64,000 nt of DNA, from NCBI RefSeq assembly GCF_050589825.1, contig NZ_JBNGOZ010000002.1, positions 310,001-374,000 on the forward strand, written 5' to 3'. The DNA is from Carboxylicivirga longa. Its GTDB lineage: Bacteria; Bacteroidota; Bacteroidia; Bacteroidales; Marinilabiliaceae. Positions 26,159 through 34,251 of this stretch are shown piece by piece (position 1 is the stretch's first letter; each line of letters starts with the position of its first letter). Position numbers and translations under genes: made by a program. The notes below the pieces were generated by a model. That model was given only the letters and a program-made list of their open reading frames with translations, searched no databases and was not told the DNA's origin.

Positions 26159-26580
26159 AGGGTGAGTTTTTTAAAAACTTTAAAATCACGAATATAATCA
26201 TCAACCTCGTAATTTGTAGAAGCTATGATAACCGCCAATGAGTTGGTAGAGAAGTTCTCAAGTGAGCGCCACATCATCTGCGGCACAAATACGCCACTGT
26301 AAGAGCGGTTCAAAGAATATTTATACTCCTTTTCTCCATCGTTTAGTACCACATCAAAACTTCCCGATAAAGCAATAATCAACTCCTGCGTTTTCTTAAA
26401 AGCATGACCACCTCGGAGCTGTCCCCCAGGCACATCATAGATCCAATAAACCCGCTTGATTTTAAAAGGAACATGCTCCTGCTCTTCTACAAAAGACAGA
26501 TTACCCCGTTGATCGAGGAATTTTGGTAATTTAATCAACAAAGGCTTTAGAGCAACATTTGTAGTACGTTCATTAAGCAT
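26152..26580 (-). CDS. FdtA/WxcM-like cupin, second copy (HAFK form)
   Basis: A 142-residue paralogue of the following gene. The core VPGGQLRGGHAFKKTQELII at about 59-78 shows Phe in place of the second His of the HAHK motif, while SGSFDVVLNDG keeps the cupin strand. It may be a partner subunit, an isomerase acting on a different keto sugar, or a binding protein without activity. It lies 11 bases downstream of wzc and overlaps the HAHK copy by 7 bases, so the pair is probably made in equal amounts. The family is secure; the reaction is not. Confidence 0.75.
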   Translation of the reverse strand: MLNERTTNVALKPLLIKLPKFLDQRGNLSFVEEQEHVPFKIKRVYWIYDVPGGQLRGGHAFKKTQELIIALSGSFDVVLNDGEKEYKYSLNRSYSGVFVPQMMWRSLENFSTNSLAVIIASTNYEVDDYIRDFKVFKKLTLC

Positions 26581-26591
26581 GCTGAAAAATT

Positions 26592-28913
26592 TTATGATTT
26601 AACACTTACATAAGATTGATACTTTTTACCATATCCATATTTACCATGTTGCTCAATCGTCTCATTTACCACCAGCGATAAATGATCAACACCAAGCGTC
26701 TGTATCTCACCAATGGCTTGTGCCATGGCCTTACGGTAAGTATGCCCCATACGAATTACTAGGACATTCGCATCAGCTAATGGCAATAGATGGTGTGTAT
26801 CTGAAATTAAAGCCACAGGCGCTGAATCAACGACAATAAAATCATAACGCGATTTTAATTGTTCAAACATGGTTTTTGTAGCTTTAGAAGCGGTTAATTC
26901 AGATGGATTTGGCGGTACTGGTCCGGCTCCAATAATATCAAGATTAGGGTAATCTGTAGTTTTTATTACTTCGTCTAAGCTATGCTGGCCAATTAAGTAA
27001 GTTGAAACACCTTTGTCTTTTTTAATATTAAAAACAGTTTCTGTTTGAGGGTTTCTCAAATCAAACCCGATTAATATCGTCTTCTTCCCTAATAAACTAT
27101 AAACAGATGCCAGGTTGATAGCTGTTGTTGTTTTACCATCTTCAGGCATTGCAGAACTAATCAAAATCACCGGACTCTTCTGTGTTTTTGAGACAAACTG
27201 CAATTTACTACGCACCAAACGATAAGCCTCAGCTATATTTGACTGGGGGTTATCTAAGACCGTCATATTCTTTTTCCCCTTGATGCGAGGAATACTTCCC
27301 AACAAAGGCAGCGTTGACAAACTTGAAAGATCCTCTTCTCGCAAACGCTTATTCATGCTAAACAAAATAAAGAGAATGACCATCGGTATTGCCGAACCCA
27401 GAAATAAAGCGACGAAGTTAATCATAGTAGGATTGGGCGATACCATTTGACTAAAGGCAATGCTGGCAGGATCCACTACTTCACTGTCAGAACGGTTGGA
27501 CGCCTTTTGCATCTGCAACTCTGAACGTTTTTCCAGTAAAAACGTATAAAGAGCATCGTTAATCCTGAACTTTCTTTCAATACCTAAAAGCTGCCGCTCA
27601 GTAACCGGAAGGGCACTTGCCTGAGCATTGGCGCGTCCGATTTGAGATTGATTTTCTTGCTTGGCAAGGTAATTGGCACGTTTAAGACCGTTAAGCGTCT
27701 CTAACAACTCTTGCTTTTTTGTCTTCACCTGCTCTGTTAACAAATTACGCAAAGGGTTCTTATCACCACCACCGGCACTAGATAACTGTGCCTGCAACTC
27801 GGCCAACTCGGTAACTAAGGTGGTCAGTGCCTCATCCTCAAGACCCATACTAACTGGTAGCGGCACCTCACCATCCTCATTATTTTCCAAATAAGCAGAT
27901 AAATAATCGTAATAATTGGCCTCTAGCCGCAAACGGGCACGTTCGTTTTCCAAATCGCTGACCTGAGTAATCAATTGCTGCCCCTGCGCCGACAAATTCA
28001 TCACACGGCGTGATGAGCGAAATTGCTGCAACTCATTTTCTGTGATCACAAGTGAGTCGGTGATACCTACCAGTTGAGAATTAATAAACTGAATCTGACG
28101 ATCCGCTTCAGCATTTTTCTTCTCTAGCGATAAATCCTGAAAAACGTCTGTGAGGCTGTTTAAAAAGTCTACATCTCTGGCACGGTTAGTTCCCATCAAA
28201 CTCAATTCCAAAACAGAACCTGAACGGGATGCAACCCCTACTTGTAACCGATTATTAAAATATCGCACCAGATTCTCCGTATTATACTTGACAAAGCAAA
28301 GGGTTACATCCTTATTTTGAATAAACCAATCCGTATTATTACAAATAATCCGAAACCAACCATCACCATAATCCACCTTTTGGCCAAATGTCGCTTGATG
28401 GTTATAAGCATCATATTCTGAGATCATTTTATATTCATCATTACCCAAATAAATAACACTAAATTCTACATTCATGGGCAAAGCGCATTTTTCACTGATG
28501 ACCAGTTCGATAGGAGAATTTTTATAAAGGGGAAGGTTGTTACGTTTTGTCTTGTAATAATACTCCATTTGTAAATCCAGTTTTGCCAGAGCACGACGCG
28601 TTAGCTCACGGGAAGTGAGTATCATCATCTGGTTATCGATACTGCGAACTCCGCCCGGCAAACCCATACCCTGCAACAACTCTTCGTTATCGGCTGTGTT
28701 TCTATCATCAGCCTCATAAATAAGCACCGATGTAGACACCTGATAAACAGGCAGTGAATGACCAATGAAAAAACGGGCACCCAACAAGGCAATTCCTATA
28801 CTGATTACAAAAACATACCAGCGTTTGAATATAATTTTAAGAACTAATCCTGGGTCGAGTCCCCAACCATTACCTTTGGTACTCAATTCATTATTTCTTT
28901 TTAAACTCTGCAT
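26592..28913 (-). CDS. wzc: Tyrosine-protein kinase/chain-length regulator, Wzc type (EPS-1)
   Basis: A 773-residue inner-membrane protein fusing a Wzz chain-length domain with a BY-kinase domain. The first membrane helix is at about 32-50, a long periplasmic coiled-coil part fills about 60-490, and the second helix (INFVALFLGSAIPMVILFIL) is near 500-520. The cytoplasmic kinase has Walker A SSAMPEDGKTTTA, where the usual PGEGKST is PEDGKTT, Walker A-prime LIGFDLRNP and Walker B DFIVVDSAP. The C-terminus is Tyr-rich (YGYGKKYQSYVSVKS), the autophosphorylation cluster. With the Wza protein encoded upstream it controls polymer length and export. No Wzb phosphatase is in the window. The 158-base gap to wza holds a hairpin repeat. 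Confidence 0.92.
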   Translation of the reverse strand: MQSLKRNNELSTKGNGWGLDPGLVLKIIFKRWYVFVISIGIALLGARFFIGHSLPVYQVSTSVLIYEADDRNTADNEELLQGMGLPGGVRSIDNQMMILTSRELTRRALAKLDLQMEYYYKTKRNNLPLYKNSPIELVISEKCALPMNVEFSVIYLGNDEYKMISEYDAYNHQATFGQKVDYGDGWFRIICNNTDWFIQNKDVTLCFVKYNTENLVRYFNNRLQVGVASRSGSVLELSLMGTNRARDVDFLNSLTDVFQDLSLEKKNAEADRQIQFINSQLVGITDSLVITENELQQFRSSRRVMNLSAQGQQLITQVSDLENERARLRLEANYYDYLSAYLENNEDGEVPLPVSMGLEDEALTTLVTELAELQAQLSSAGGGDKNPLRNLLTEQVKTKKQELLETLNGLKRANYLAKQENQSQIGRANAQASALPVTERQLLGIERKFRINDALYTFLLEKRSELQMQKASNRSDSEVVDPASIAFSQMVSPNPTMINFVALFLGSAIPMVILFILFSMNKRLREEDLSSLSTLPLLGSIPRIKGKKNMTVLDNPQSNIAEAYRLVRSKLQFVSKTQKSPVILISSAMPEDGKTTTAINLASVYSLLGKKTILIGFDLRNPQTETVFNIKKDKGVSTYLIGQHSLDEVIKTTDYPNLDIIGAGPVPPNPSELTASKATKTMFEQLKSRYDFIVVDSAPVALISDTHHLLPLADANVLVIRMGHTYRKAMAQAIGEIQTLGVDHLSLVVNETIEQHGKYGYGKKYQSYVSVKS

Positions 28914-29000
28914 CTCAATTATTTCTGTTCTAACAAGCTAACCCAATACCTAATTCGTTAACGTTCAATTCAATTACTACTTACAGAACAAATGAATTTA

Positions 29001-29055
29001 ACCTTTAGTGGACCTCCCCGCCTACCGGCAACCCTCCTAAAATTCAGGAGGGTAA
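29001..29055. repeat. REP-like double-hairpin element, copy 1
   Basis: ACCCTCCT (29031-29038) pairs with AGGAGGGT (29046-29053) around a 7-base loop. Next to it GCC-TACC-GGC forms a small second hairpin, beside CCTCCCC. The arrangement matches 36475-36530. It lies between wza and wzc of EPS-1 and could act as a processing site or weak attenuator; it lacks a clear U tract for termination. Confidence 0.5.
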
Positions 29056-29071
29056 TGCCTTTAACATGGTG

Positions 29072-29857
29072 TTACTCTCGCTGTGCTTCTATTAAAGCAT
29101 AAATAACCAATCCCATATTGATTACTCCCAAAGCTAAAGAATAGATAAAGGCATTCATCTGGAAAGTACGACCCCTCAACGGAGGTGCATAAATAATATC
29201 ATTGGGCATCACGTAGTAATATTCTGAGCTGAGTATACTGCGATCGCGCAGACGAAACTCCTTGATGACGGGTCCGAATTCTGTGGGACGTATCAGTTGT
29301 ATCTTCATCCGATCACTATAATCACTCAAATCGCCTCCCAACGAAAGCGCCTCAAAAATAGTAACGCGATCCTTCTCCAGGCGGTAGCGCCCCGGATTAT
29401 TGAACTCACCAATAAGGCTGATGGTATTATTAACTAAACGCACGCGTATAGCGGCATCTTTCACATAACTTTTAAAAGCTTCATCTAGCTTAGCGCTGAT
29501 CTCTTCAACTGTATCGCCGGCAACCAAAATCTTACCTACATATGGAATTTTGATATAGCCACGCGCATCAACCGGGTAACTAATAAAAACTGCAGATTCC
29601 TCACTTATTGTTCCTTCTCCCGCCGAGGCATTAAACATCTCCGACCAGCGAGGATCAGGTGTCACCACATTGATATAAAGATAGTCATAGGGCTTCACCT
29701 CATAGTCGGCAGGCGTTACGTGGTTTATCAACTCACTTAACTCCCTAGATAAGTCAGCATCGGGCTGGAGATAAGTCAGCTTTTTCTTAGATACACAGGA
29801 ACTTATAGTGAACACAGCTATCAATACAAATAAAAATCTGGTATGGGATGTTCTCAT
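29072..29857 (-). CDS. wza: Outer-membrane polysaccharide export lipoprotein, Wza type (EPS-1)
   Basis: A 261-residue lipoprotein. The N-terminal MRTSHTRFLFVLIAVFTISS then Cys21 forms a lipobox (ISSC). The Poly_export domain follows (YEVKPYDYLYINVVTPDPRW at about 57-76), then an SLBB domain (GYIKIPYVGKILVAGDTVEE and later LIGEFNNPGRYRLEKDRVTI). A C-terminal hydrophobic helix of about 22 residues ends the protein. Wza-type proteins form the export channel for the polymer through the outer membrane. It heads EPS-1, has a plausible promoter at 29890-29922, and is followed by wzc. At 261 residues it is shorter than E. coli Wza, as is normal in Bacteroidota. Confidence 0.92.
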   Translation of the reverse strand: MRTSHTRFLFVLIAVFTISSCVSKKKLTYLQPDADLSRELSELINHVTPADYEVKPYDYLYINVVTPDPRWSEMFNASAGEGTISEESAVFISYPVDARGYIKIPYVGKILVAGDTVEEISAKLDEAFKSYVKDAAIRVRLVNNTISLIGEFNNPGRYRLEKDRVTIFEALSLGGDLSDYSDRMKIQLIRPTEFGPVIKEFRLRDRSILSSEYYYVMPNDIIYAPPLRGRTFQMNAFIYSLALGVINMGLVIYALIEAQRE

Positions 29858-29889
29858 TATATTTGCTTTACGCGGTGAATTTCTCGTTT

Positions 29890-29922
29890 CAAATTTATCT
29901 TAGCTGCATGCTTGTATTACAA
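29890..29922 (-). promoter_or_regulatory. Candidate Bacteroidota promoter for EPS-1
   Basis: On the minus strand TTG (29922-29920) is followed after 22 bases by TAAATTTG (29897-29890), matching TTG-N17-23-TAnnTTTG. It lies 33 bases upstream of the wza ATG. Found by reading only; the spacing is at the long end. Confidence 0.5.
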
Positions 29923-30026
29923 CCTTAGTAGCCGAGGGAGATGTGATTAACAAACTTGTTTTAAATGGCTCAAAAACTGTTTATACTGCACTCATTAACT
30001 CTTGACGACAATTAACTAAGGGTTTA

Positions 30027-30923
30027 CTAATAATCATATTCAAACTGAAAAATATCAAAATTGCCCAGTCGATTGGATGAAAAATAGCCCAGGTGATCGA
30101 TGGCATCTATAAACACCCCAATCTCATCGTACTCGGTGTTAATGGGTGCACTCAAAGCCATAGGAGTTGTCCATTTATCATTGTTACTGGTTGTCACAAA
30201 AATATCTTTACCTCCATATCCTTGGTGTCCATCTGATGAAAAGTAAAGCTCACCGCCTCGACTCAGAAAGGGATATATCTCATTGCCCGCGGTGTTAATA
30301 GTACTCCCCAGATTAACCGGATCAGACCAATGACCGTGTTGGTAATACGAAACATATAAATCCATTCCCCCGTAGCCTCCCGGCTTATCAGACGCAAAGA
30401 ATATACGCTGACCGTCATGAGAAAGACAGGGAGTTGTTACATTGAACCAATCATTACTTAAGGCAGCCTCCTGTATATTAAACCACTCCCCTTTATGGTT
30501 ATCTGCTGAAAAAATTCCGAGCTTATTTAATTGTGCATGTCCACTTCCTTTTGCCGGATCCACATTTAGGTTGCGGGAAAATAATATATACTGATAATCA
30601 GCACCAAAAGTAACCGGACCATCATTAAAAGCTGTTGTTAAAGCCTTTGAAAAAAGCCTCACAAATCTTTTTCGATTCTTTTTATCCAAGCTGATCTGAA
30701 AAATATTTAGTGGCTCTCCTTGATTGCCGCCAACATTTTTTACAAAATTTGAATAACTACGATTGCTGCAAAAAATCAACATATTTTGGAAGCGTACAGG
30801 AGCAATTTCATCATAGCGATCGCTGCAAAATTCCAGCTTTGAAACACGATAGTGCGCTTCCTGTCCAAAAACAGGCAAAACAAGTAAAGAAGACAAAAAT
30901 AATAATATCAAAAATCTATTCAT
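30027..30923 (-). CDS. Secreted PD40/WD40-like beta-propeller protein
   Basis: A 298-residue exported protein. The start is the ATG at 30923; an upstream TTG at 30947 would put eight residues before the signal peptide MNRFLILLFLSSLLVLPVFG. Several PD40 blades are visible, each with an F-x-S-[DN] core: MLIFCSNRSYSNF, RIFFASDKPGGYGGMDLYVS, LYFSSDGHQGYGGKDIFV and LGYFSSNRLGNFDIFQF. Such blades occur in PorE and gliding-associated proteins, but there is no OmpA domain here. It follows the PorP/SprF-like gene by about 20 bases and precedes wza by about 170 bases. It is probably a periplasmic or surface partner of the other two proteins; its ligand is unknown. Confidence 0.82.
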   Translation of the reverse strand: MNRFLILLFLSSLLVLPVFGQEAHYRVSKLEFCSDRYDEIAPVRFQNMLIFCSNRSYSNFVKNVGGNQGEPLNIFQISLDKKNRKRFVRLFSKALTTAFNDGPVTFGADYQYILFSRNLNVDPAKGSGHAQLNKLGIFSADNHKGEWFNIQEAALSNDWFNVTTPCLSHDGQRIFFASDKPGGYGGMDLYVSYYQHGHWSDPVNLGSTINTAGNEIYPFLSRGGELYFSSDGHQGYGGKDIFVTTSNNDKWTTPMALSAPINTEYDEIGVFIDAIDHLGYFSSNRLGNFDIFQFEYDY

Positions 30924-30943
30924 ACTGTGGTTCACGATACTCT

Positions 30944-31882
30944 TCAATAATCTAAAGGACTTATTGCATCGGCTTTAAAGCGCAGTGTATATTTAATCAT
31001 CACCTCGTGTGAGGCTGCAGCATAACGTGCCAAACGACTTAACTCATGATGATATATGTATCCGAAATCCAGTTGATTTGTCACCTTTAACCGAAGCAAT
31101 GCGCTTAACGAACGCTCATAACGGTAGGAGGCACCCAGCCATAGAAAACTTCGGTAGGCAAATAGCGCATTGGCATCAAACTGCCATTTTGTTTCATCAG
31201 GGATGTTAGCATAACGCAGCAGCACCGATGGTTCAATGGAAAAATCATTGGAAAACCTAAGTTCTGTGCCAGCATGCAGCAAATAATTAGCGTACTTCAA
31301 CTGATCATATACCTCATAAGCTTCTTTCTCCGGCAAATAACGGTGATTAACTAATGAAGGAATAGACAAACCAACAAAAAAGGAAGGATGTGCATAATTT
31401 ACTCCAAAACTAACGACCGGTAGCGCAAATATTTTTTCGTTCTGCAAATAATAATTATCGTCAGGATGCAGCGCCACAAGTTGTGAATAGTCCGTATTAC
31501 TAAACTTCACCCCTCCTCCAATTCCCAGGGAAAGTATGCCCTTTGCGGTATAAACACGGTAGGCATAAGAAAGAAACACCTGATTATCGGTAGTTACTCC
31601 TATCTTATCGTGTGTCAGCATCAGACCGAGTCCTACCTTGCGCTTAAAGAAAGGAGCATCAGCACTAATATTAATACCCGATGGCGCCCCATCCATCCCC
31701 GCCCACTGCTTATTATAAAAGGCAAACACATTCAAGGCCTCCTCCGCTCCTGCCATGGCCGGATTAATGGATACGGGATTTAGCAAGTACTGCGAATTAT
31801 CCGCATTTAACTGTGCCTTGGCTGTCAATAAAAGCCCACCATAAACAATGACAAGAAAGATGCTTTTTCTCAAAAAAATCAT
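30944..31882 (-). CDS. PorP/SprF-family outer-membrane protein
   Basis: A 312-residue protein with signal peptide (MIFLRKSIFLVIVYGGLLLT, cleavage near AKA-Q). QYLLNPVSINPAMAGAEEAL at about 31-50 is the hallmark N-terminal motif of the PorP/SprF family, and the rest alternates hydrophobic strands as a beta-barrel (for example VGLGLMLTHDKIGV, GVNYAHPSFFVGLSIP). SprF-type proteins are outer-membrane partners needed for secretion or attachment of SprB-like adhesins with type-B C-terminal domains by the type IX system. Its partner is almost certainly the protein encoded just upstream, with a 4-base overlap (ATGA). Confidence 0.88.
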   Translation of the reverse strand: MIFLRKSIFLVIVYGGLLLTAKAQLNADNSQYLLNPVSINPAMAGAEEALNVFAFYNKQWAGMDGAPSGINISADAPFFKRKVGLGLMLTHDKIGVTTDNQVFLSYAYRVYTAKGILSLGIGGGVKFSNTDYSQLVALHPDDNYYLQNEKIFALPVVSFGVNYAHPSFFVGLSIPSLVNHRYLPEKEAYEVYDQLKYANYLLHAGTELRFSNDFSIEPSVLLRYANIPDETKWQFDANALFAYRSFLWLGASYRYERSLSALLRLKVTNQLDFGYIYHHELSRLARYAAASHEVMIKYTLRFKADAISPLDY

Positions 31883-32736
31883 TTATTAATTACAAAAAAT
31901 CCGGAAAAGGGCTGTCTGCGGGCAGATGCCTTGATGGAATAAAAATACGTTCCGTTGGGCAGTAACTGCCCACGTTGATCTGTGCCTCGCCACTCATTGT
32001 TATATGCGTTATTACGGTACATCTCCACGCCACGACGATCAAAAACAATAAACTCAACGGTACCCAGCGATTCAATGCCCTCCAGAAAAAAATAGTCGTT
32101 TTTACCATCGCCGTTGGGCGATAGAAAACCCGGCACCTTCAAATCATTAACGACAAGGGTTACATAATCAAAACTCGATGGACAGGCTTCATTGCTTACC
32201 GTCCAGCGAAACACATTGGTGCCTATGCCGAGGTTACGAACAAGCGTTTTTGATTGATTCGGGTTTGTGACAATTCCACTGCCTTCGAATAACTCCCATA
32301 TTCCGGACTCACCACTTGACAGTATGCGGGCATTTAATTCGTAATCAAATTTATAGTTTAGCACTGTATCGCGACCGGCATACGCCAAAGGAGGTGCTAA
32401 TACGGTGATAAAATCCTGCTCAATCCGATAGGTTTCGCCCTTATCGGTAAGTGTTAGCGTAACAGTCTTTTTTCCGGGTGTTTCGTAACTCACCGTCACA
32501 GAACCTGCTTCATCTGAACTTGCCGGGCTTGCCAATTCGCCAAACTCCCAATAATAAACAGCTTCGGTCGAAGCTCCTTGTGTAAGATTATAAAAGGTGA
32601 GATCTGAATTGGTGCATACTGTAGAATCATTGGCACTAAAATTAACGACTTGCGCCGGCGCTGATATAACAGCCAAACCATAGCAGCATAAGCACAGGAA
32701 GTAAGTTAAAAGATACTGGTATGAAGAAGTATTCAT
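31879..32736 (-). CDS. PKD-like surface protein with type IX type-B (CHU_C) sorting domain
   Basis: A 285-residue exported protein. I take the ATG at 32736, giving a signal peptide ending near ISAPAQ. A PKD-like domain (about 30-115: DSTVCTNSDLTFYNLTQ ... VYYWEFGE) is followed by a SprB-type repeat-like segment (AYAGRDTVLNYKFDYELN ... VFRWTVSNEACPSSFDYVTL) and a CHU_C domain starting GFLSPNGDGKNDYFFLEGIE. That last domain is the gliding-type C-terminal signal for type IX secretion. It is unusually small for this class, where adhesins often exceed 1000 residues, and is paired with its own SprF-like protein. A role in tethering the EPS or the cell is inferred from the position next to wza. Confidence 0.85.
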   Translation of the reverse strand: MNTSSYQYLLTYFLCLCCYGLAVISAPAQVVNFSANDSTVCTNSDLTFYNLTQGASTEAVYYWEFGELASPASSDEAGSVTVSYETPGKKTVTLTLTDKGETYRIEQDFITVLAPPLAYAGRDTVLNYKFDYELNARILSSGESGIWELFEGSGIVTNPNQSKTLVRNLGIGTNVFRWTVSNEACPSSFDYVTLVVNDLKVPGFLSPNGDGKNDYFFLEGIESLGTVEFIVFDRRGVEMYRNNAYNNEWRGTDQRGQLLPNGTYFYSIKASARRQPFSGFFVINK

Positions 32737-32828
32737 CAAAATTTTATTGACAGTATAATATAGAACTGTTTATCAACCACTTGCCCAAAACCTCAACACC
32801 AATTTATCACAAGATAATGAAGGCTTTC

Positions 32829-32880
32829 GGCACGCTGCCGCCTGGTCAGTCCCACCCTTTAGAGTGACTAACAACGGCGA
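32829..32880. repeat. Dispersed repeat, copy 2 (GGTCAGTCCCA core)
   Basis: GGTCAGTCCCA at 32844-32854 with preceding CTGCCGCCT and following CCCTTTAGAGTGACTAAC. It resembles the copy at 9253-9290. Confidence 0.4.
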
Positions 32881-33172
32881 AAAGAGGTATCATAAAGGGC
32901 TTACGCAATTTTAGCGCAACTTCCTTGAATGATTAATTTATGTTTTTATTTCTTAATAATCCCTATTCTAAAGTAATAAAAATACCTTACTATAAGAACC
33001 TAATTTGATCAACTTACAATATGCTTATACAAGCGCATGACTTTTTACACACAAACAGTTACAGTGGAGCTGCAAGCTTTAAAAGTAAGATTTCAAGTGA
33101 TACTATTGCAAGCTTGCCTTTATCCCACTAACGCCAGATATGTTAATACTTGTTTAAATCGAGCGCAAAAAA

Positions 33173-33194
33173 AGTAGGCGACGAGTCGCCTACT
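33173..33194 (-). terminator. Intrinsic terminator of the lipoprotein gene
   Basis: Perfect stem AGTAGGCGAC-GA-GTCGCCTACT; on the minus strand it is followed by a run of T (TTTTTTTGCGC). It lies about 45 bases after the stop of the gene at 33241 and separates it from the PKD gene set. Confidence 0.8.
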
Positions 33195-33240
33195 CAATAA
33201 TGATTCTACAATATTTTTACTACCAATCGGTGTAACAAAT

Positions 33241-34083
33241 TTAATTTCCGGAATAACCCATCGGATACTCTTGCCAGTCTTCGGGAGGAATAGCTCCTTC
33301 ATCGTCAAGATAGGCAGGGTATGTACCTTCAGGCATAAGCGGTATGGAATTGATGTAATCTATTTGCTCTTGTGTCAAATCACCATCACCATCTGTAAGC
33401 GTCCACAATGCTTCCTGCAGGTTCTCACTTATTTCATCATACTTGGCAAGGTCTTCAGCCGCCATGGCCTTTAATTCGTATTGATGAGCGGAAGTACCAT
33501 AGTAAAACTCCTTATTGATCTTTCGCCATCCCAGGCGCTGAAAAAAGCGCTTCATTACCGGTGAGCTTGTAACTCCCTTCACCTTATATGTGACAGATGT
33601 ATCTGACCCTGACCGACCACGATTAATACAAAATACTTCCAAAATAATATCACGTGTTTGATTGGCACGCAACCAGATGGGTGTCCAGCACATAAGCATA
33701 CCATGTTGATATGCAGGGTCGGAAACTTCAAAGACCAAGCCTCGTGGCAACCAGCAGCAACGACCATAATCTTTCACATTGGTGATCGTCAATTTTATCT
33801 TAATAAAGCGCCCCGATCCATAAGAATTGAACCATCCCGAACCACTTTTAAGAGCCGCTGTACTTGGTACATAAGATTTAACTCCCGCATTTGATGATCC
33901 ATAGTTTACTCCTATACCATCACCTATCACAAAACCCTCAGGAGCCTGATAATCTTCTACTACCTGCAATACACCTTCGGCAGTACCCATGCCAGGTATT
34001 TCTCCTGCCTGTTCTTCATCACTACTACAGCCCGCAAAACTCATCATTAGGGCAATCACAATAAGGTTAAAAGTATACTTCAT
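33241..34083 (-). CDS. Lipoprotein of unknown function with an EF-hand-like loop
   Basis: A 280-residue lipoprotein: signal peptide with lipobox SFAGC (Cys19) followed by acidic SSDEEQ. The middle part holds ITNVKDYGRCCWLPRGLVFE and MLMCWTPIWLRANQTRDIIL followed by EVFCINRGRSGSD, a pattern resembling extracellular beta-sandwich domains with a Cys-containing strand. A tail near 230-250 has DGDGDLTQEQIDYIN, an EF-hand-like Asp-rich loop, and ends in a Pro/Tyr-rich segment. I do not recognise the family. It stands alone between EPS-2 and the PKD/SprF/PD40 set, with its own terminator and a 168-base upstream gap, so it is probably an independent unit. Attachment to the outer membrane is inferred from the lipobox. 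Confidence 0.7.
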   Translation of the reverse strand: MKYTFNLIVIALMMSFAGCSSDEEQAGEIPGMGTAEGVLQVVEDYQAPEGFVIGDGIGVNYGSSNAGVKSYVPSTAALKSGSGWFNSYGSGRFIKIKLTITNVKDYGRCCWLPRGLVFEVSDPAYQHGMLMCWTPIWLRANQTRDIILEVFCINRGRSGSDTSVTYKVKGVTSSPVMKRFFQRLGWRKINKEFYYGTSAHQYELKAMAAEDLAKYDEISENLQEALWTLTDGDGDLTQEQIDYINSIPLMPEGTYPAYLDDEGAIPPEDWQEYPMGYSGN

Positions 34084-34251
34084 AGCGTCAAAATTTACTA
34101 GTTTCTAATTTGAACAAACGATAACTCTTACTTCCACTTATCGCCTGTTTATTATCTTGCTAAATTCCAGCAAAAAACAATCAATGTCAATTATTTTATG
34201 ACGAATGTTGAGCAGAACTAGTTAAACGCAGAGTAAACAATGGGCAATATT

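Larger units (their letters stand above)
32737..33240. other. Intergenic region of about 500 bases
   Basis: Contains the terminator of the lipoprotein gene (33173-33194) at its right end, the second GGTCAGTCCCA repeat (32829-32880) and an AT-rich stretch with two GCAAGCTT direct repeats near 33072 and 33106. I found no convincing gene and no exact TAnnTTTG promoter for the PKD gene, although one must lie here. Confidence 0.6.

Noticed and set aside
28914..29071. Invertible promoter or Upx-type phase-variable switch ahead of EPS-1
   Set aside because: The inverted arms here belong to a short hairpin element, do not flank a promoter, and no site-specific recombinase is in the window.
33066..33116. 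GCAAGCTT direct repeats as an attachment site or mobile-element scar
   Set aside because: Eight-base repeats around 34 bases apart with no integrase or tRNA gene.
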